In this document: positions 32,094 through 41,755 of the stretch, piece after piece
How positions within the stretch are numbered: the first letter of the stretch is position 1
Layout: each line of letters starts with the position of its first letter
NCBI GenBank assembly: GCA_947469885.1
Contig: CANIQT010000008.1
Span: 62,001 to 126,000, forward strand
Direction: 5' to 3'
Origin: Bacteroidota bacterium
GTDB lineage: Bacteria; Bacteroidota; Bacteroidia; 2-12-FULL-35-15
Length of the DNA: 64,000 nucleotides
Notes under the pieces: generated by a model
Told to the model about the DNA's origin: nothing
The model's database searches: none
The model's input: only the letters and a program-made list of their open reading frames with translations
Translations under genes and position numbers: made by a program

Positions 32094-33332
32094 ATGAGTA
32101 ATAAAAATAGTACATCACAATCGCTTTCATCTCTTGCATGGCAACGTTTGAAAAAAAACAAATTGTCGATGTTCGGCCTGATTTTGATTTTTGTATTTGT
32201 AATCATTGCAGTGTTGGGTTTCCTCATCACTCCCGATAGCACACCCGATGCTAACGAGCAGATATTGGAAATTTCGAAAAAGCCACCCGGATTTTCTGTT
32301 CAAATGTTGATGATGAAAAAAAATGAAGAAACACATCATGTTAATTTTATTTCCAAAATGCTGTATGGTCAAATTTCTGACTATCGGGCAATACCTCTTT
32401 CTGAATATCGTTTCGAAGGAAGTGATGTGGTGTATAAAGAATTTACAAATGGCAAAAATCATTTGACGTTTGAAAAGCGAGTGAACATGGCAGATGTAGT
32501 GTATGCGCTCGAGCAAAACACAACCCCTGAAAACAGATATGGAACAAGGGAAATAGAATTTCATGAATTGGGTAAAGATTCGCGTACTCAAAAAACAATC
32601 ATCGAATTGCAAAACGAAATAATTAAAAACAACATCGTTACCAAAAAGTACATGTTAGGAACCGACCTTGCCGGGCGCGATTTACTGAGCCGATTAATGA
32701 TTGGCACTCGTGTTTCGTTTGCTGTAGGTTTTATTTCTGTTTTTATTTCACTGTTAATTGGTGTGCTGATGGGTGCACTAGCAGGGTATTACAGAGGTAA
32801 GTTGGATAATATTATCATTTGGGTAATAAATGTGGTGTGGAGCATTCCTACTTTGCTGTTAGTAATTGCAATTACCCTGGCACTCGGAAAAGGTTTCTGG
32901 CAGGTGTTTGTAGCGGTAGGGTTAACCATGTGGGTAGAAGTTGCGCGTGTTATTCGCGGACAAGTAATGAGTATCAGGGAAAAAGAATTTGTGGAAGCAG
33001 CTCGTGCATTGGGCTTTTCCGACTTTAGAATTATTGTAAAACAAATATTGCCAAACGTGATGGGACCGGTTATAGTTATCTCAGCGGCTAATTTTGCTTC
33101 TGCTATTTTGATTGAAGCAGGATTGAGTTTTTTAGGTATTGGGGCTCAACCTCCAACTGCTTCTTGGGGAGAAATGATAAATGCGCATCGTGGGTTTATT
33201 ATTGGCAATTCACCTTATCTGGCTATTCTGCCTGGTATTGCTATTATGCTCATGGTGCTTTCGTTTGTATTGTTGGGCAATGGTTTGCGCGATGCACTCG
33301 ATACTAAGTTAAAAGACAGCGCTATGATTTAA
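32094..33332 (+). CDS. Peptide/nickel-type ABC transporter permease (DppC/OppC family)
   Basis: 412 residues. It begins with the usual cytoplasmic stretch SLAWQRLKKNKLSMFGLILI and a first membrane helix. A periplasmic insert of roughly 130 residues (about 45-185), longer than in E. coli DppC, follows. The permease domain (about 200-405) has YMLGTDLAGRDLLSRLMIGTR and the EAA loop EFVEAARALGFSDFRIIVKQILPNVMGPV for coupling to the ATPase. The end LSFVLLGNGLRDALD is typical. It imports or exports oligopeptides with separate DppB-type, ATPase and binding partners, none of which is next to it. Confidence 0.92.
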   Translation: MSNKNSTSQSLSSLAWQRLKKNKLSMFGLILIFVFVIIAVLGFLITPDSTPDANEQILEISKKPPGFSVQMLMMKKNEETHHVNFISKMLYGQISDYRAIPLSEYRFEGSDVVYKEFTNGKNHLTFEKRVNMADVVYALEQNTTPENRYGTREIEFHELGKDSRTQKTIIELQNEIIKNNIVTKKYMLGTDLAGRDLLSRLMIGTRVSFAVGFISVFISLLIGVLMGALAGYYRGKLDNIIIWVINVVWSIPTLLLVIAITLALGKGFWQVFVAVGLTMWVEVARVIRGQVMSIREKEFVEAARALGFSDFRIIVKQILPNVMGPVIVISAANFASAILIEAGLSFLGIGAQPPTASWGEMINAHRGFIIGNSPYLAILPGIAIMLMVLSFVLLGNGLRDALDTKLKDSAMI

Positions 33333-33354
33333 ATAAAAAGTTTTAGAATTATAT

Positions 33355-34923
33355 ATGAGAGTTTGGTTTTGTGTTATGTTTGTTTTGTTTGTGAATAATC
33401 TTGTTCTTGCTCAACCAGTCGTGGAGATGGTTCAAGGACCCAGATTAAAAGCTCCTACCGGTTTGGTTGTTACCAAAATTATTGGGCAAGACGAAAGTAG
33501 TTTTTATGTAAGGCGTGGTGATAAGCCATGGGATTGTTTTATTGATAAGTTTGATAAAAAATCGTTAAAGCTAAAAAGGTCAATTAAAGTTAAATTGTTG
33601 CAGCCCTTGGAGTTTTTCTATGAATTGCAAAATGAAACGGTTTTTGAAGTATCAAATGGAGGTATTATGATGGTGTTTGATTTGTGGGATAAAGAAGGAC
33701 CTAAAAAAGTGTTGTATGTTCAAAAAATTGATAAAAATGGAAATGTGTCGGGCACGCGAAACGAGTTGAATACTTTCCATTGCAAAACTGCAGGTGCTGT
33801 TGCCAAAACAAATTACAGTTGCAAATTTACTCCCGACAAAACTAAGTTTGTTGTGAAACTTTCGGGAGATAAAGATTACCTACCCATGCAAACATTAACG
33901 TGTTATGATACTCAAACTGAAAAAGCCATTTTTACCAAGAGTATAGAATCAGAGTATAATGGTGCAGAAATAAAAAAAATAATTCTGGACAGAGTAGAGA
34001 ATAACGGGGATACCTATTTTCATTTTTATACAGGAACAGATAAAGCAAAAAATCAAAAAGTATATTATACAGTAATCAAAGCTGATGGAAGCAGGTTCGA
34101 AGAAATAACAGATGAAAAAACTTTTAAGGAAGAGGATAAAATAAGGTTGTCGGGTGCTGACCTTAGAACCAAAGAAAAATTTGTTACCGCAGGTGTGTAT
34201 GTCGAAAGACTTGGAAAAGCATATAATAAAAAAAGAGGGAATGAATTGAAAATTGGAGTTTATATGGGTATTACTGATAATACAACTGGAAAGATAACCA
34301 CTCGTAATTACACCTTGATGCCCGAAGAGATAACTAAAAAACTAACGTATAAATTAAAAGAAGGTGATGATGAAAATGTTTATCCTGGCGAAAAACAGCT
34401 TGTTGCTAAGCGACTGGTGAAGATGAATGATAACTATTACTTAATAATTGAGCACCAATATGTCATAAAAATACATCAAGAAGGAGTTTCGGATAGAGAT
34501 AAAAAAAGAGTTGAAATTAATCGCGAATTGATGGTGGTACAATTTGATAAGGAAGGAGTATTTAAATGGATGAAAATTATTCCTAAATATACTGCAAACG
34601 GAGGAGATTTTGATATGATAAGAAGGGATGGTAAGATTTATTTCCTTTACCTCGAAAGTCCTAAAAATGCAGCGTTCGACATTGTTCATTATCCTGACAT
34701 TAATGATTATGAAGTGACAAAAGAAACAACAAATAATATAGTATGTACCTCAATTGATGAAGCAGGAGTGGTTGAAAAGCATGTGGTTGGGCAAAACAAA
34801 ATACGACAGTTTTATTATGTGCCACGAAACATTAATTTGTTTCAGGACGAAGAAAAAACAGTTTTGATTGGTTCGTTTTCTACTGGCACCAAAGCTAAGT
34901 TTGGTACAATTATTTTTCATTAA
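33355..34923 (+). CDS. Exported protein of unknown function
   Basis: 522 residues with a signal peptide (about 1-19, ending LVLAQ). The body is rich in alternating strands with repeated D/K-x-G-turns (for example KKVLYVQKIDKNGNVSG), suggesting a beta-propeller. No motif identifies a function, and no T9SS tail or lipobox is seen, so a periplasmic location is likely. It starts 22 bases after the ABC permease and 63 bases before a second large exported protein of similar style; the two may be distant relatives acting together. Confidence 0.75.
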   Translation: MRVWFCVMFVLFVNNLVLAQPVVEMVQGPRLKAPTGLVVTKIIGQDESSFYVRRGDKPWDCFIDKFDKKSLKLKRSIKVKLLQPLEFFYELQNETVFEVSNGGIMMVFDLWDKEGPKKVLYVQKIDKNGNVSGTRNELNTFHCKTAGAVAKTNYSCKFTPDKTKFVVKLSGDKDYLPMQTLTCYDTQTEKAIFTKSIESEYNGAEIKKIILDRVENNGDTYFHFYTGTDKAKNQKVYYTVIKADGSRFEEITDEKTFKEEDKIRLSGADLRTKEKFVTAGVYVERLGKAYNKKRGNELKIGVYMGITDNTTGKITTRNYTLMPEEITKKLTYKLKEGDDENVYPGEKQLVAKRLVKMNDNYYLIIEHQYVIKIHQEGVSDRDKKRVEINRELMVVQFDKEGVFKWMKIIPKYTANGGDFDMIRRDGKIYFLYLESPKNAAFDIVHYPDINDYEVTKETTNNIVCTSIDEAGVVEKHVVGQNKIRQFYYVPRNINLFQDEEKTVLIGSFSTGTKAKFGTIIFH

Positions 34924-34986
34924 ATCGCTGTTACCAAAGCAAAATAACTGTAATTTCGTTCCTAAAAATTTTTTAAAACAATAACC

Positions 34987-36702
34987 ATGAAAAAGTTTTT
35001 TATCTGTGTTTCCTTACTGTTGTCTGTGTCTGTGGCATTTGGTCAAAAAGAAAAGCCACAACCAAAACCTAAACCCGAAAAAATGGCACCAAAAGCCAAA
35101 GTGCCTAAGGGAGAGGAAACCATCCAATTAAGTAAGCCAATGACTGAGCCTGAATTTTGGACCAAACTTTTGCAAATGCAAAGTGGATATACTTTGTTAT
35201 TTGAAATGAGCGAAAAGGATGGAATGAAAGTATCCGTGTTTGACGATAAGCATAAAATGGCGAACGTAAAACCCATCACTTATTCGTATGTGGATAAGAA
35301 AATGAACAATTCGGATGTCCTTGGCATTTATGAAATAAACAAACAGGCAGTGGTTTTTGTTCAGCAATATGGAAAACCAAACCCAATGCTGATTAGAGTA
35401 ATAATAGATCCTAAAACTGGAAAGTTGGTGAGTGAAGAAGTGATTGCAAATTTGCCAGAAATGGACCCACCAAAAGGTGATCTGGCAGGTACAGGCGATG
35501 TAAATGTGTCACGGTTTTATGTGAACAAAGATAATTCGACCGATAACTATACCGTGGTTACTTATAATGACCTTGCAGAAGAAACAAGTAAAAAAATTGA
35601 AGTAGTAACGTATGACGGAACCAATAAAGAATTGGTACGTGCTTTTTATAATTGCCCTGAGGATTATAAATATCTGCGTTTTATGAATGCTTATAATTAT
35701 GGTGGACCTTTTACTTATCTTGCCGTATATTGCTACAACACTGTAAAACCGGGTTCTGATGATTCTAGGATTTATATATCAAGAATTAAAGTGGGTAACC
35801 CGCAATTTAAAAACATTGAACTTCGTTACACCGATTATTTTGAATATACCAAATGCGAAATGTCGTTTAACAAAAAGTCGGGATTGCTTAATTTTATTTT
35901 CTTCACTTCGGCTTACGATAAGATGCACAAGAACACCATTCGAAACTTTTTTCTGCCAGTTCATCCCGAAGGTTTTAAACTGGATTCTGTATTTGATATT
36001 CCTTTTAGTAAAGTAAACGACTATGCAAAAGCTAAGATGGGATATAAAAAAGATTTTCTTCCAACCGTGATGGATGTTTATTTGGATGATGATGGAAATT
36101 ATCACGCCCTGCTTCAAAGAGTTGATATGCTAACTTCATATCCAGTTAATACTCCTGTTTATAATTTGAAATTAGATGATTGGGGATACGAAGTTTTTGA
36201 TAATACAGGAGTTGAAATTTCAGGAACGTTTTTTAGTTTGCACTGCGATGTGGATGGAATAAATGCGTTGGAAACAGGTGCTACCTTCCGATACATGGAA
36301 GCTAAAAGTGGGTACAAACCAGCTGACAGGTTGCAGTCGGTTGATAAATTAAAACATTGGTACAAAACGTTGGATATGATTTATTCTTCGAAAACAAATC
36401 TTGTTTTTATGAATGATAAAAAAGAAAACATTAGTTTGCCGAGAGGTAAAAAAGGAGATGCTGTTAAAAATATGGATGGTGCCACTTCTTGCTATTATAA
36501 GATAGATAACGATGGTTCGGTTACGAAAGAATTTTTGTTTGGCAAACCAAAAGCCATGAACGATTTAAAGTATTGTAATTTTTATGCTTCGAGTTTTGAA
36601 CCAATATCAAATATGTATACCACCATAATGACCGATGGAGCGCAAGGTGGCAAAGCGTTTGTAGTTTGGATAAAAATGGGACCATTTGTTAGTACTCAAT
36701 AA
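34987..36702 (+). CDS. Exported protein of unknown function with Lys/Pro-rich linker
   Basis: 571 residues, signal peptide 1-19 (ending VAFGQ). A basic Pro/Lys linker (KEKPQPKPKPEK, then MAPKAKVPK, 20-40) follows, then a large beta-rich body. The body has propeller-like strands such as GKLVSEEVIANLPEMDP and a late LPRGKKGDAVKNMDG loop. No catalytic motif and no T9SS tail. It may be a paralogue of the preceding exported protein, given similar length class and strand pattern, but I could not align them convincingly. Confidence 0.75.
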   Translation: MKKFFICVSLLLSVSVAFGQKEKPQPKPKPEKMAPKAKVPKGEETIQLSKPMTEPEFWTKLLQMQSGYTLLFEMSEKDGMKVSVFDDKHKMANVKPITYSYVDKKMNNSDVLGIYEINKQAVVFVQQYGKPNPMLIRVIIDPKTGKLVSEEVIANLPEMDPPKGDLAGTGDVNVSRFYVNKDNSTDNYTVVTYNDLAEETSKKIEVVTYDGTNKELVRAFYNCPEDYKYLRFMNAYNYGGPFTYLAVYCYNTVKPGSDDSRIYISRIKVGNPQFKNIELRYTDYFEYTKCEMSFNKKSGLLNFIFFTSAYDKMHKNTIRNFFLPVHPEGFKLDSVFDIPFSKVNDYAKAKMGYKKDFLPTVMDVYLDDDGNYHALLQRVDMLTSYPVNTPVYNLKLDDWGYEVFDNTGVEISGTFFSLHCDVDGINALETGATFRYMEAKSGYKPADRLQSVDKLKHWYKTLDMIYSSKTNLVFMNDKKENISLPRGKKGDAVKNMDGATSCYYKIDNDGSVTKEFLFGKPKAMNDLKYCNFYASSFEPISNMYTTIMTDGAQGGKAFVVWIKMGPFVSTQ

Positions 36703-36733
36703 TTTGTTCGTTATTCAGCAATAAAATAATTTT

Positions 36734-37570
36734 GTGAAAGGCTTAATTCAATTTATTAAAAGCAAAACATTTTTAAAACACCTGGTGTCATACATCGTTT
36801 GTTTTTTAATTGTTTGCTGGATCATTACATTCTGGTTAAGTTCATACACAAGTCATGGCGAAACTATTAAAGTGCCCGATTTTAAGGGTATTAAATTGAA
36901 AGACCTTGATAATTATGTGATAGATAAAAAAGTACGTTATCTGGTTATTGATTCGCTTTACGACACCAAAGCCCCAGCAGGTACAGTGGTGAAGCAAGAA
37001 CCACTGTCGCAGGAAGAAGTGAAAGATGGAAGAATTATTTATCTATATGTTAATTCAGTAAAACCGCCATCTGTTGTAATGCCTAAATTAATTGACCGTT
37101 CGTTGCGCCAAGCACAAGCAATGTTGACTACCTATGGGTTGAAATTGGGAAATGTAAGATTTGTTCCTGATCAGTGTGCCAATTGTGTGCTCGACCAATT
37201 GGTGAAAGGTAAAAGAATTGCAGCGGGAGAGCCTATACCAAAAGGAACAGTCGTGAGTTTGGTGGTTGGAAAAGGATTGAGCGATGAAGAAGTAGGAATA
37301 CCATGTCTTTACGGATTATCAAGAAAAGATGCACTTGCTCGCCTGGCAGACGAATCGCTGAGTGTGGGTTTAATAAAATACGATGAAAAGAAAGATACCC
37401 TTCACGCAAAAGTTTACAGACAATCCCCTTCGTGCGGTAAAGAAAAAACGTTAAAAATGGGAACATCCATTGATTTATATCTTACAACTGATAAAAATAA
37501 AATACCTTTGATACCTTCTGATTCAACAACTGATAAACCAACTGATGATGATAAAAACTTTGATCAATAA
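36734..37570 (+). CDS. Membrane-anchored PASTA-domain protein (three PASTA repeats, no kinase)
   Basis: 278 residues from a GTG start. One N-terminal membrane helix (about 17-37) anchors three PASTA domains outside the inner membrane: about 45-108 (VPDFKGIKLKDLDNY), 115-182 (MPKLIDRSLRQAQAML) and 188-257 (IPCLYGLSRKDALARLA). PASTA domains bind peptidoglycan-type ligands and in Firmicutes and Actinobacteria sit on Ser/Thr kinases or PBPs; here there is no enzyme domain. Single cysteines in domains 2 and 3 are extra. The Thr/Asp-rich tail overlaps the start of the next T9SS gene by 26 bases, indicating translational coupling. Confidence 0.88.
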   Translation: MKGLIQFIKSKTFLKHLVSYIVCFLIVCWIITFWLSSYTSHGETIKVPDFKGIKLKDLDNYVIDKKVRYLVIDSLYDTKAPAGTVVKQEPLSQEEVKDGRIIYLYVNSVKPPSVVMPKLIDRSLRQAQAMLTTYGLKLGNVRFVPDQCANCVLDQLVKGKRIAAGEPIPKGTVVSLVVGKGLSDEEVGIPCLYGLSRKDALARLADESLSVGLIKYDEKKDTLHAKVYRQSPSCGKEKTLKMGTSIDLYLTTDKNKIPLIPSDSTTDKPTDDDKNFDQ

Positions 37571-39605
37571 AAAAAACATAGTAGCTGTTTTTGTATTGCT
37601 TTCCAACTTTGTGTTTTCGCAAGGGCTTATAGAAGTGCCGCTGCACGGTAACCAAGTGCTGATTGATAAATGGGAGGATGTTAAAAATAGCAAGGCTTAT
37701 TTTTTTACGCCTTCCATTGGTGATACAATAGGAATTCCATTAAACGGTTTGTTGGATGATTTCTCTTATCAAAGCCCTTTTCCGGATACTTTATTGTGGA
37801 TGAACTGCAATGTATTTGTTAATCGTAATTATCCTGTGGCACCACCTACTATTGGTGTTGCTACCTTTGATGGAATAAATAAATACGGTTATCCGTATGA
37901 TTTCCTAGTGGGACAAACATCTTCGTTACCGGCAGATACACTTACTTCCAAACGAATACGCTTAGATACTATTCATCCAGCTATTACAGATTCTATTTAT
38001 TTGAGTTTTTATTACCAGCCGCAAGGAAGAGGGAATAGTCCTGAGCCACATGATTCGCTGGTACTTGAATTTAAAGAAAAGAGATTGGATTCTATTTTTC
38101 TTCATACCCCGATTGACACTATTTATTCCACAGAAGAAATCCCTGATACAACCGCTGGTTCAACTTTAATATTAACCATAGTTCACGATTCAACAGTATA
38201 TAATGATTCCACTTATTATTTTTTAAAAGAAGTTTGGAGACATATCTGGTCACACAAAGGAGAGCAAACTCCGGCAGATAGTAGTTGGAAATTGGTAATG
38301 ATACCCATAACTGATACCGCATTTTTAAAACCCGGTTTTCAGTTCCGCTTTTATAATTATGCCACCATCAGTGGCAATGGAGACCAATGGAGTATTGATA
38401 ATGTCTACCTGGGTTATAATCAACGAAATTGGGATGATACTATAATTAATGAAAATGCATTGGTTTACGACCCGCCTTCTATGATCAAACCATATTCCTC
38501 AATGCCCTGGAGGCATTATAATCCTACATTTATGAAAGATTCAATAATTGTTTTGATAAGAAATAACAATAACGCACAAAAAGGGTTGGATTATTCTCAC
38601 AACATTTATGATTACAACCATGTCCTTGTTAATAATTTCATCGGAAATGATCCAATTAACCCGTATTCAATAGTTGGTTATTATAGATACAGAGTAACAC
38701 CGCTTTATTCCATACCATTATTAAGTGGTCCTGGTAATTATTCATTCGAAGCAATTATTAGTACTACACCTGATTTCAATAGAAGAAACGATACAGTGGA
38801 ACATTTTCAAACGTTCTCCAATTATTTTGCTTACGATGACGGTACAGCCGAATCGGCATTTGCAATGAATGCAACTCAAATTGGAGAAATTGCAGAACAA
38901 TTTACTACCACTGTTCCCGATACCTTGCGGGCATTGGATATTTATTTTAATCCATTGTGGCACGATGCAAGTTTATATGAAGGCTCGATGAATATTAAAG
39001 TATGGGCTGACGCAGGTGGTTATCCTGGAGCATTAATATTTTCGGATACTGCTCGTACACCTTGGTACAACCAACAGGAATATGCTCCGGACCATTTCAA
39101 ACGTTATTTTATTACACCTCAATACATCACTCCTCAAACTATTTATGTTGGGTTTTTGCAAAACACCAGTCAGGAATTAAGTGTGGGGGTGGATAAAAAC
39201 ACCAACTCTCAATACAAAATATTTTATACCACCACCGGTACATGGTTCAACTCTCCTTATCCGGGTTCGTTGATGATACGCCCTGTTTTTGGTACATATA
39301 ACGAATGCACAGGTGTAAATAGTCCTCCTTCCAGTTCAACTTCTTTTACTGTTTATCCAAATCCTGCAAGTACTCAATTGTATTTGAATTATACTTCAAC
39401 CTCTTCGAATAATAAAATTTCTTATTCTGTTATTGATGTTTACGGAAGAATTGTTTTAGAAAATAAATTACCAACTTCAAATCAACAATCAACAATCAAC
39501 AGTCAACAATTAGTTGATATTTCAGTACTTTCGGAAGGTATTTATTTTGTGAGGCTGAATGACGGATCAACTATTTCCACCACAAAATTTATTAAAAAAA
39601 AATAA
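37545..39605 (+). CDS. Large secreted T9SS protein of unknown function
   Basis: 686 residues with a signal peptide (about 1-25, ending FVFSQ). A second Met directly follows the first, so the start may be one codon later. The body is beta-rich and includes GDQWSIDNVYLGYN (about 283-296), typical of jelly-roll or MAM-like modules, and a later YFAYDDGTAESAFA domain (about 430-560) seen in many Bacteroidota surface proteins. The C-terminus is a T9SS type A domain (VYPNPASTQLYLNY, ending STTKFIKKK). It overlaps the PASTA gene by 26 bases. No enzymatic motif was recognised; a structural or adhesive surface role is inferred. Confidence 0.85.
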   Translation: MMIKTLINKKNIVAVFVLLSNFVFSQGLIEVPLHGNQVLIDKWEDVKNSKAYFFTPSIGDTIGIPLNGLLDDFSYQSPFPDTLLWMNCNVFVNRNYPVAPPTIGVATFDGINKYGYPYDFLVGQTSSLPADTLTSKRIRLDTIHPAITDSIYLSFYYQPQGRGNSPEPHDSLVLEFKEKRLDSIFLHTPIDTIYSTEEIPDTTAGSTLILTIVHDSTVYNDSTYYFLKEVWRHIWSHKGEQTPADSSWKLVMIPITDTAFLKPGFQFRFYNYATISGNGDQWSIDNVYLGYNQRNWDDTIINENALVYDPPSMIKPYSSMPWRHYNPTFMKDSIIVLIRNNNNAQKGLDYSHNIYDYNHVLVNNFIGNDPINPYSIVGYYRYRVTPLYSIPLLSGPGNYSFEAIISTTPDFNRRNDTVEHFQTFSNYFAYDDGTAESAFAMNATQIGEIAEQFTTTVPDTLRALDIYFNPLWHDASLYEGSMNIKVWADAGGYPGALIFSDTARTPWYNQQEYAPDHFKRYFITPQYITPQTIYVGFLQNTSQELSVGVDKNTNSQYKIFYTTTGTWFNSPYPGSLMIRPVFGTYNECTGVNSPPSSSTSFTVYPNPASTQLYLNYTSTSSNNKISYSVIDVYGRIVLENKLPTSNQQSTINSQQLVDISVLSEGIYFVRLNDGSTISTTKFIKKK

Positions 39606-39623
39606 TACCTGAATGGTTAAAGG

Positions 39624-40733
39624 ATGAATGAAGAGGAAAATGAGCACGAGGAGCAGGAAGACGGGGAATTATTTGAACACATTAGAGTTGTAGTTGACCC
39701 GGGTCAATCGCTTTTGCGAATTGATAAATTTCTCATCAACCACACCAAAAATGCAACCCGCTCAAAGGTGCAGCAGTCCATCGAAAACGGGAATGTACTG
39801 GTAAACGACAAACAAATAAAATCGAATTACAAGGTAAAACCTCACGATATAATTACTGTTGTTTTTGCTCATCCTCCGAGAATATTAGAGCTTATTCCTG
39901 AAAATATTCCGATCAACATTGTATATGAGGATGATGATTTGGTGATTGTAAATAAACAAGCCGGCATTGTGGTTCATCCAGGATACGGCAATTATACAGG
40001 CACTTTGGTGAATGCGCTGGTGTATCATTTTCAGAATCTTCCAAGTCAAGTTCCAAGTTCCAAGTCCCAAGTCCCAAGTTCCGAGAATCAAGAATCAAGA
40101 ATCAAGAGTCAGGAACCTAGTCTCCGTCCAGGCTTGGTGCATCGGTTGGATAAAAATACAACGGGCATTATGGTGATTGCTAAATCAGAAATTGCGATGG
40201 TGAAATTAGCGAAAGATTTTTTTGACAGAAACATGGACCGTAAATATGTGGCATTGGTTTGGGGAGATTTTCAAGAAGAGGAAGGAACAGTGACAGGCAA
40301 TGTGGGCAGGCATTTGAGAGACCGCAAAAAAATGGCCGTGTTTCCGGTGGACAGCGAATTTGGTAAACATGCAGTGACACATTATAAAGTGCTGGAACGT
40401 TTTGGTTATGTTACCTCAATTGAATGTAAATTAGAAACAGGGCGTACTCATCAGATTAGAGCGCACATGCAGCACATCGGGCATTCTTTATTTAATGATG
40501 ATACTTATGGAGGTGATAGAATATTGAAAGGAACTACCTTCGCAAAGTACCGTCAGTTTGTAGAAAATTGTTTTACTCTTTTGCCACGTCACGCGCTTCA
40601 TGCCAAATCATTGGGTTTTACACATCCCGGAACTGGGAAATATATTCACTTCGATTCGGAATTGCCGGAGGATATGCAGACGGTGATTACCAAGTGGCGG
40701 GGGTATGCTACCAGTAATTCGCTGGAGGAATAA
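39624..40733 (+). CDS. rluD: RluD-family 23S rRNA pseudouridine synthase with a repeat-derived insert
   Basis: 369 residues. An acidic N-terminal tail (1-20) precedes an S4 RNA-binding domain (about 30-85: LLRIDKFLINH, then RSKVQQSIENGNVLVN). The RluA-type catalytic domain has HRLDKNTTG with catalytic Asp176 and ETGRTHQIRAHMQHIGHSL further on. It isomerises uridines in helix 69 of 23S rRNA. Residues about 141-166 (SQVPSSKSQVPSS, then NQESRIKSQ) are not part of the family core. They are encoded by tandem CCAAGTTCCAAGT and AGAATCAAGAATCA repeats at about 40044-40121. The frame is kept, so the enzyme probably still works. Family identity is secure; RluD versus RluA-type paralogue is less so. Confidence 0.9.
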   Translation: MNEEENEHEEQEDGELFEHIRVVVDPGQSLLRIDKFLINHTKNATRSKVQQSIENGNVLVNDKQIKSNYKVKPHDIITVVFAHPPRILELIPENIPINIVYEDDDLVIVNKQAGIVVHPGYGNYTGTLVNALVYHFQNLPSQVPSSKSQVPSSENQESRIKSQEPSLRPGLVHRLDKNTTGIMVIAKSEIAMVKLAKDFFDRNMDRKYVALVWGDFQEEEGTVTGNVGRHLRDRKKMAVFPVDSEFGKHAVTHYKVLERFGYVTSIECKLETGRTHQIRAHMQHIGHSLFNDDTYGGDRILKGTTFAKYRQFVENCFTLLPRHALHAKSLGFTHPGTGKYIHFDSELPEDMQTVITKWRGYATSNSLEE

Positions 40734-40874
40734 TTTTGTAAACTGTCTTCTTTTTGTTTTAAGTTAATTCTACATTAACAAAGTATTTCCACGTTAACTT
40801 ATTTTAATCCTTCTCTTAACTCTTTGGTAACCGAATATTAATAATCGCGTTATTGAAACAAAACATTGTTTATA

Positions 40875-40886
40875 GACTTTTGTTGC
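40875..40886 (+). promoter_or_regulatory. Possible promoter of the TonB-receptor surface locus
   Basis: GACTTTTGTTGC lies 24 bases before the first gene of the locus and resembles the extended TACTTTTGTKGYG motif at 28008, 49731 and 63207. The TA of the -7 box is displaced by one base (TAGACTTTTG), so support is modest. Confidence 0.3.
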
Positions 40887-40909
40887 AGTTAAAAATAGCT
40901 GTTTTCTGA

Positions 40910-41680
40910 ATGAAAGTTTTATCCCAAATTATAGTAATTAGTCTTGTTTTAAGCGGTATTTCGCTGCGTGCCCAGATGAAGAAAGAAATTACCGAAGCCG
41001 ATAAATCGGGACTGGAAGGTATTATAATAGAGAAGTATTATATAAATGATGGAAGTGATGCGCTAGATACTACCGGTGGTGCGCTACCGAATGGGGCAGT
41101 TACTTACAGAATTTACGTGGACATGAAACCTGAGTATAAACTACAGGCAGTTTACGGTGTTCCCAATCACGACTTATATATAAAGACGAGCACACGATTT
41201 TTTAACAATACAAAATGGGGCGATATTTCGGGAGATAAAATAGATGATAAAAAAATTGGTAACAGTACTGCAGCATTTGATTCGTGGATAACCATTGGTG
41301 CTGCCACTGATGAGCACAATGGTGTTTTGAAAACAGAGGATACAGATGGTTCTATAATAAAGTGTGTTTCACTTGCCAAGGCAGATGGAATGATTGCCAC
41401 AAAAATAAAACCTATTACCTTTTTTGGTTTCGACCTTGGCTTTTTTAATAATCCCACTGCTGCTTCATCGTTTACCGGAAATAACGGTTCGTGGGCAGTG
41501 TTTGGAAATATGAAAGGAGCAACCAATGAAAATAAAGTATTGATTGCACAGCTTACTACTGATGGTACACTTTCGTTTCAACTGAATTTGCAAATGGGAA
41601 CACCAACAGGAGGCATATTAAATTATGTTGCAAAAAATCCTCAGGAAAATGAAATACAAAATAGTTCATTGGTTCATTAG
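40910..41680 (+). CDS. Secreted protein, stand-alone copy of the locus-specific shared domain
   Basis: 256 residues with a signal peptide (about 1-21, ending SLRAQ). The rest is almost entirely one domain shared with the proteins at 41756, 45942 and 51850. It starts GLEGIIIEKYYINDGSDA, continues with VTYRIYVDMKPEYKLQAVYG, FFNNTKWGDIS, AFDSWITIGAA and GVLKTED, and ends near NPQENEI. No T9SS tail is attached; the frame stops right after the domain. It may be periplasmic or a shortened surface protein. Function unknown. It is the first gene of the TonB-receptor locus. Confidence 0.82.
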   Translation: MKVLSQIIVISLVLSGISLRAQMKKEITEADKSGLEGIIIEKYYINDGSDALDTTGGALPNGAVTYRIYVDMKPEYKLQAVYGVPNHDLYIKTSTRFFNNTKWGDISGDKIDDKKIGNSTAAFDSWITIGAATDEHNGVLKTEDTDGSIIKCVSLAKADGMIATKIKPITFFGFDLGFFNNPTAASSFTGNNGSWAVFGNMKGATNENKVLIAQLTTDGTLSFQLNLQMGTPTGGILNYVAKNPQENEIQNSSLVH

Positions 41681-41755
41681 TCATTAGAAAATGGGTATTA
41701 TTATAGAAATAGCAATTAAACAATTTATCAATTTAACAATTTAACAATTTAAAAC

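Noticed and set aside
36727-36734. TAATTTTG as promoter for the PASTA gene
   Set aside because: The box overlaps the GTG start codon, so it could not drive the full gene; it is probably chance or would give a shorter product.
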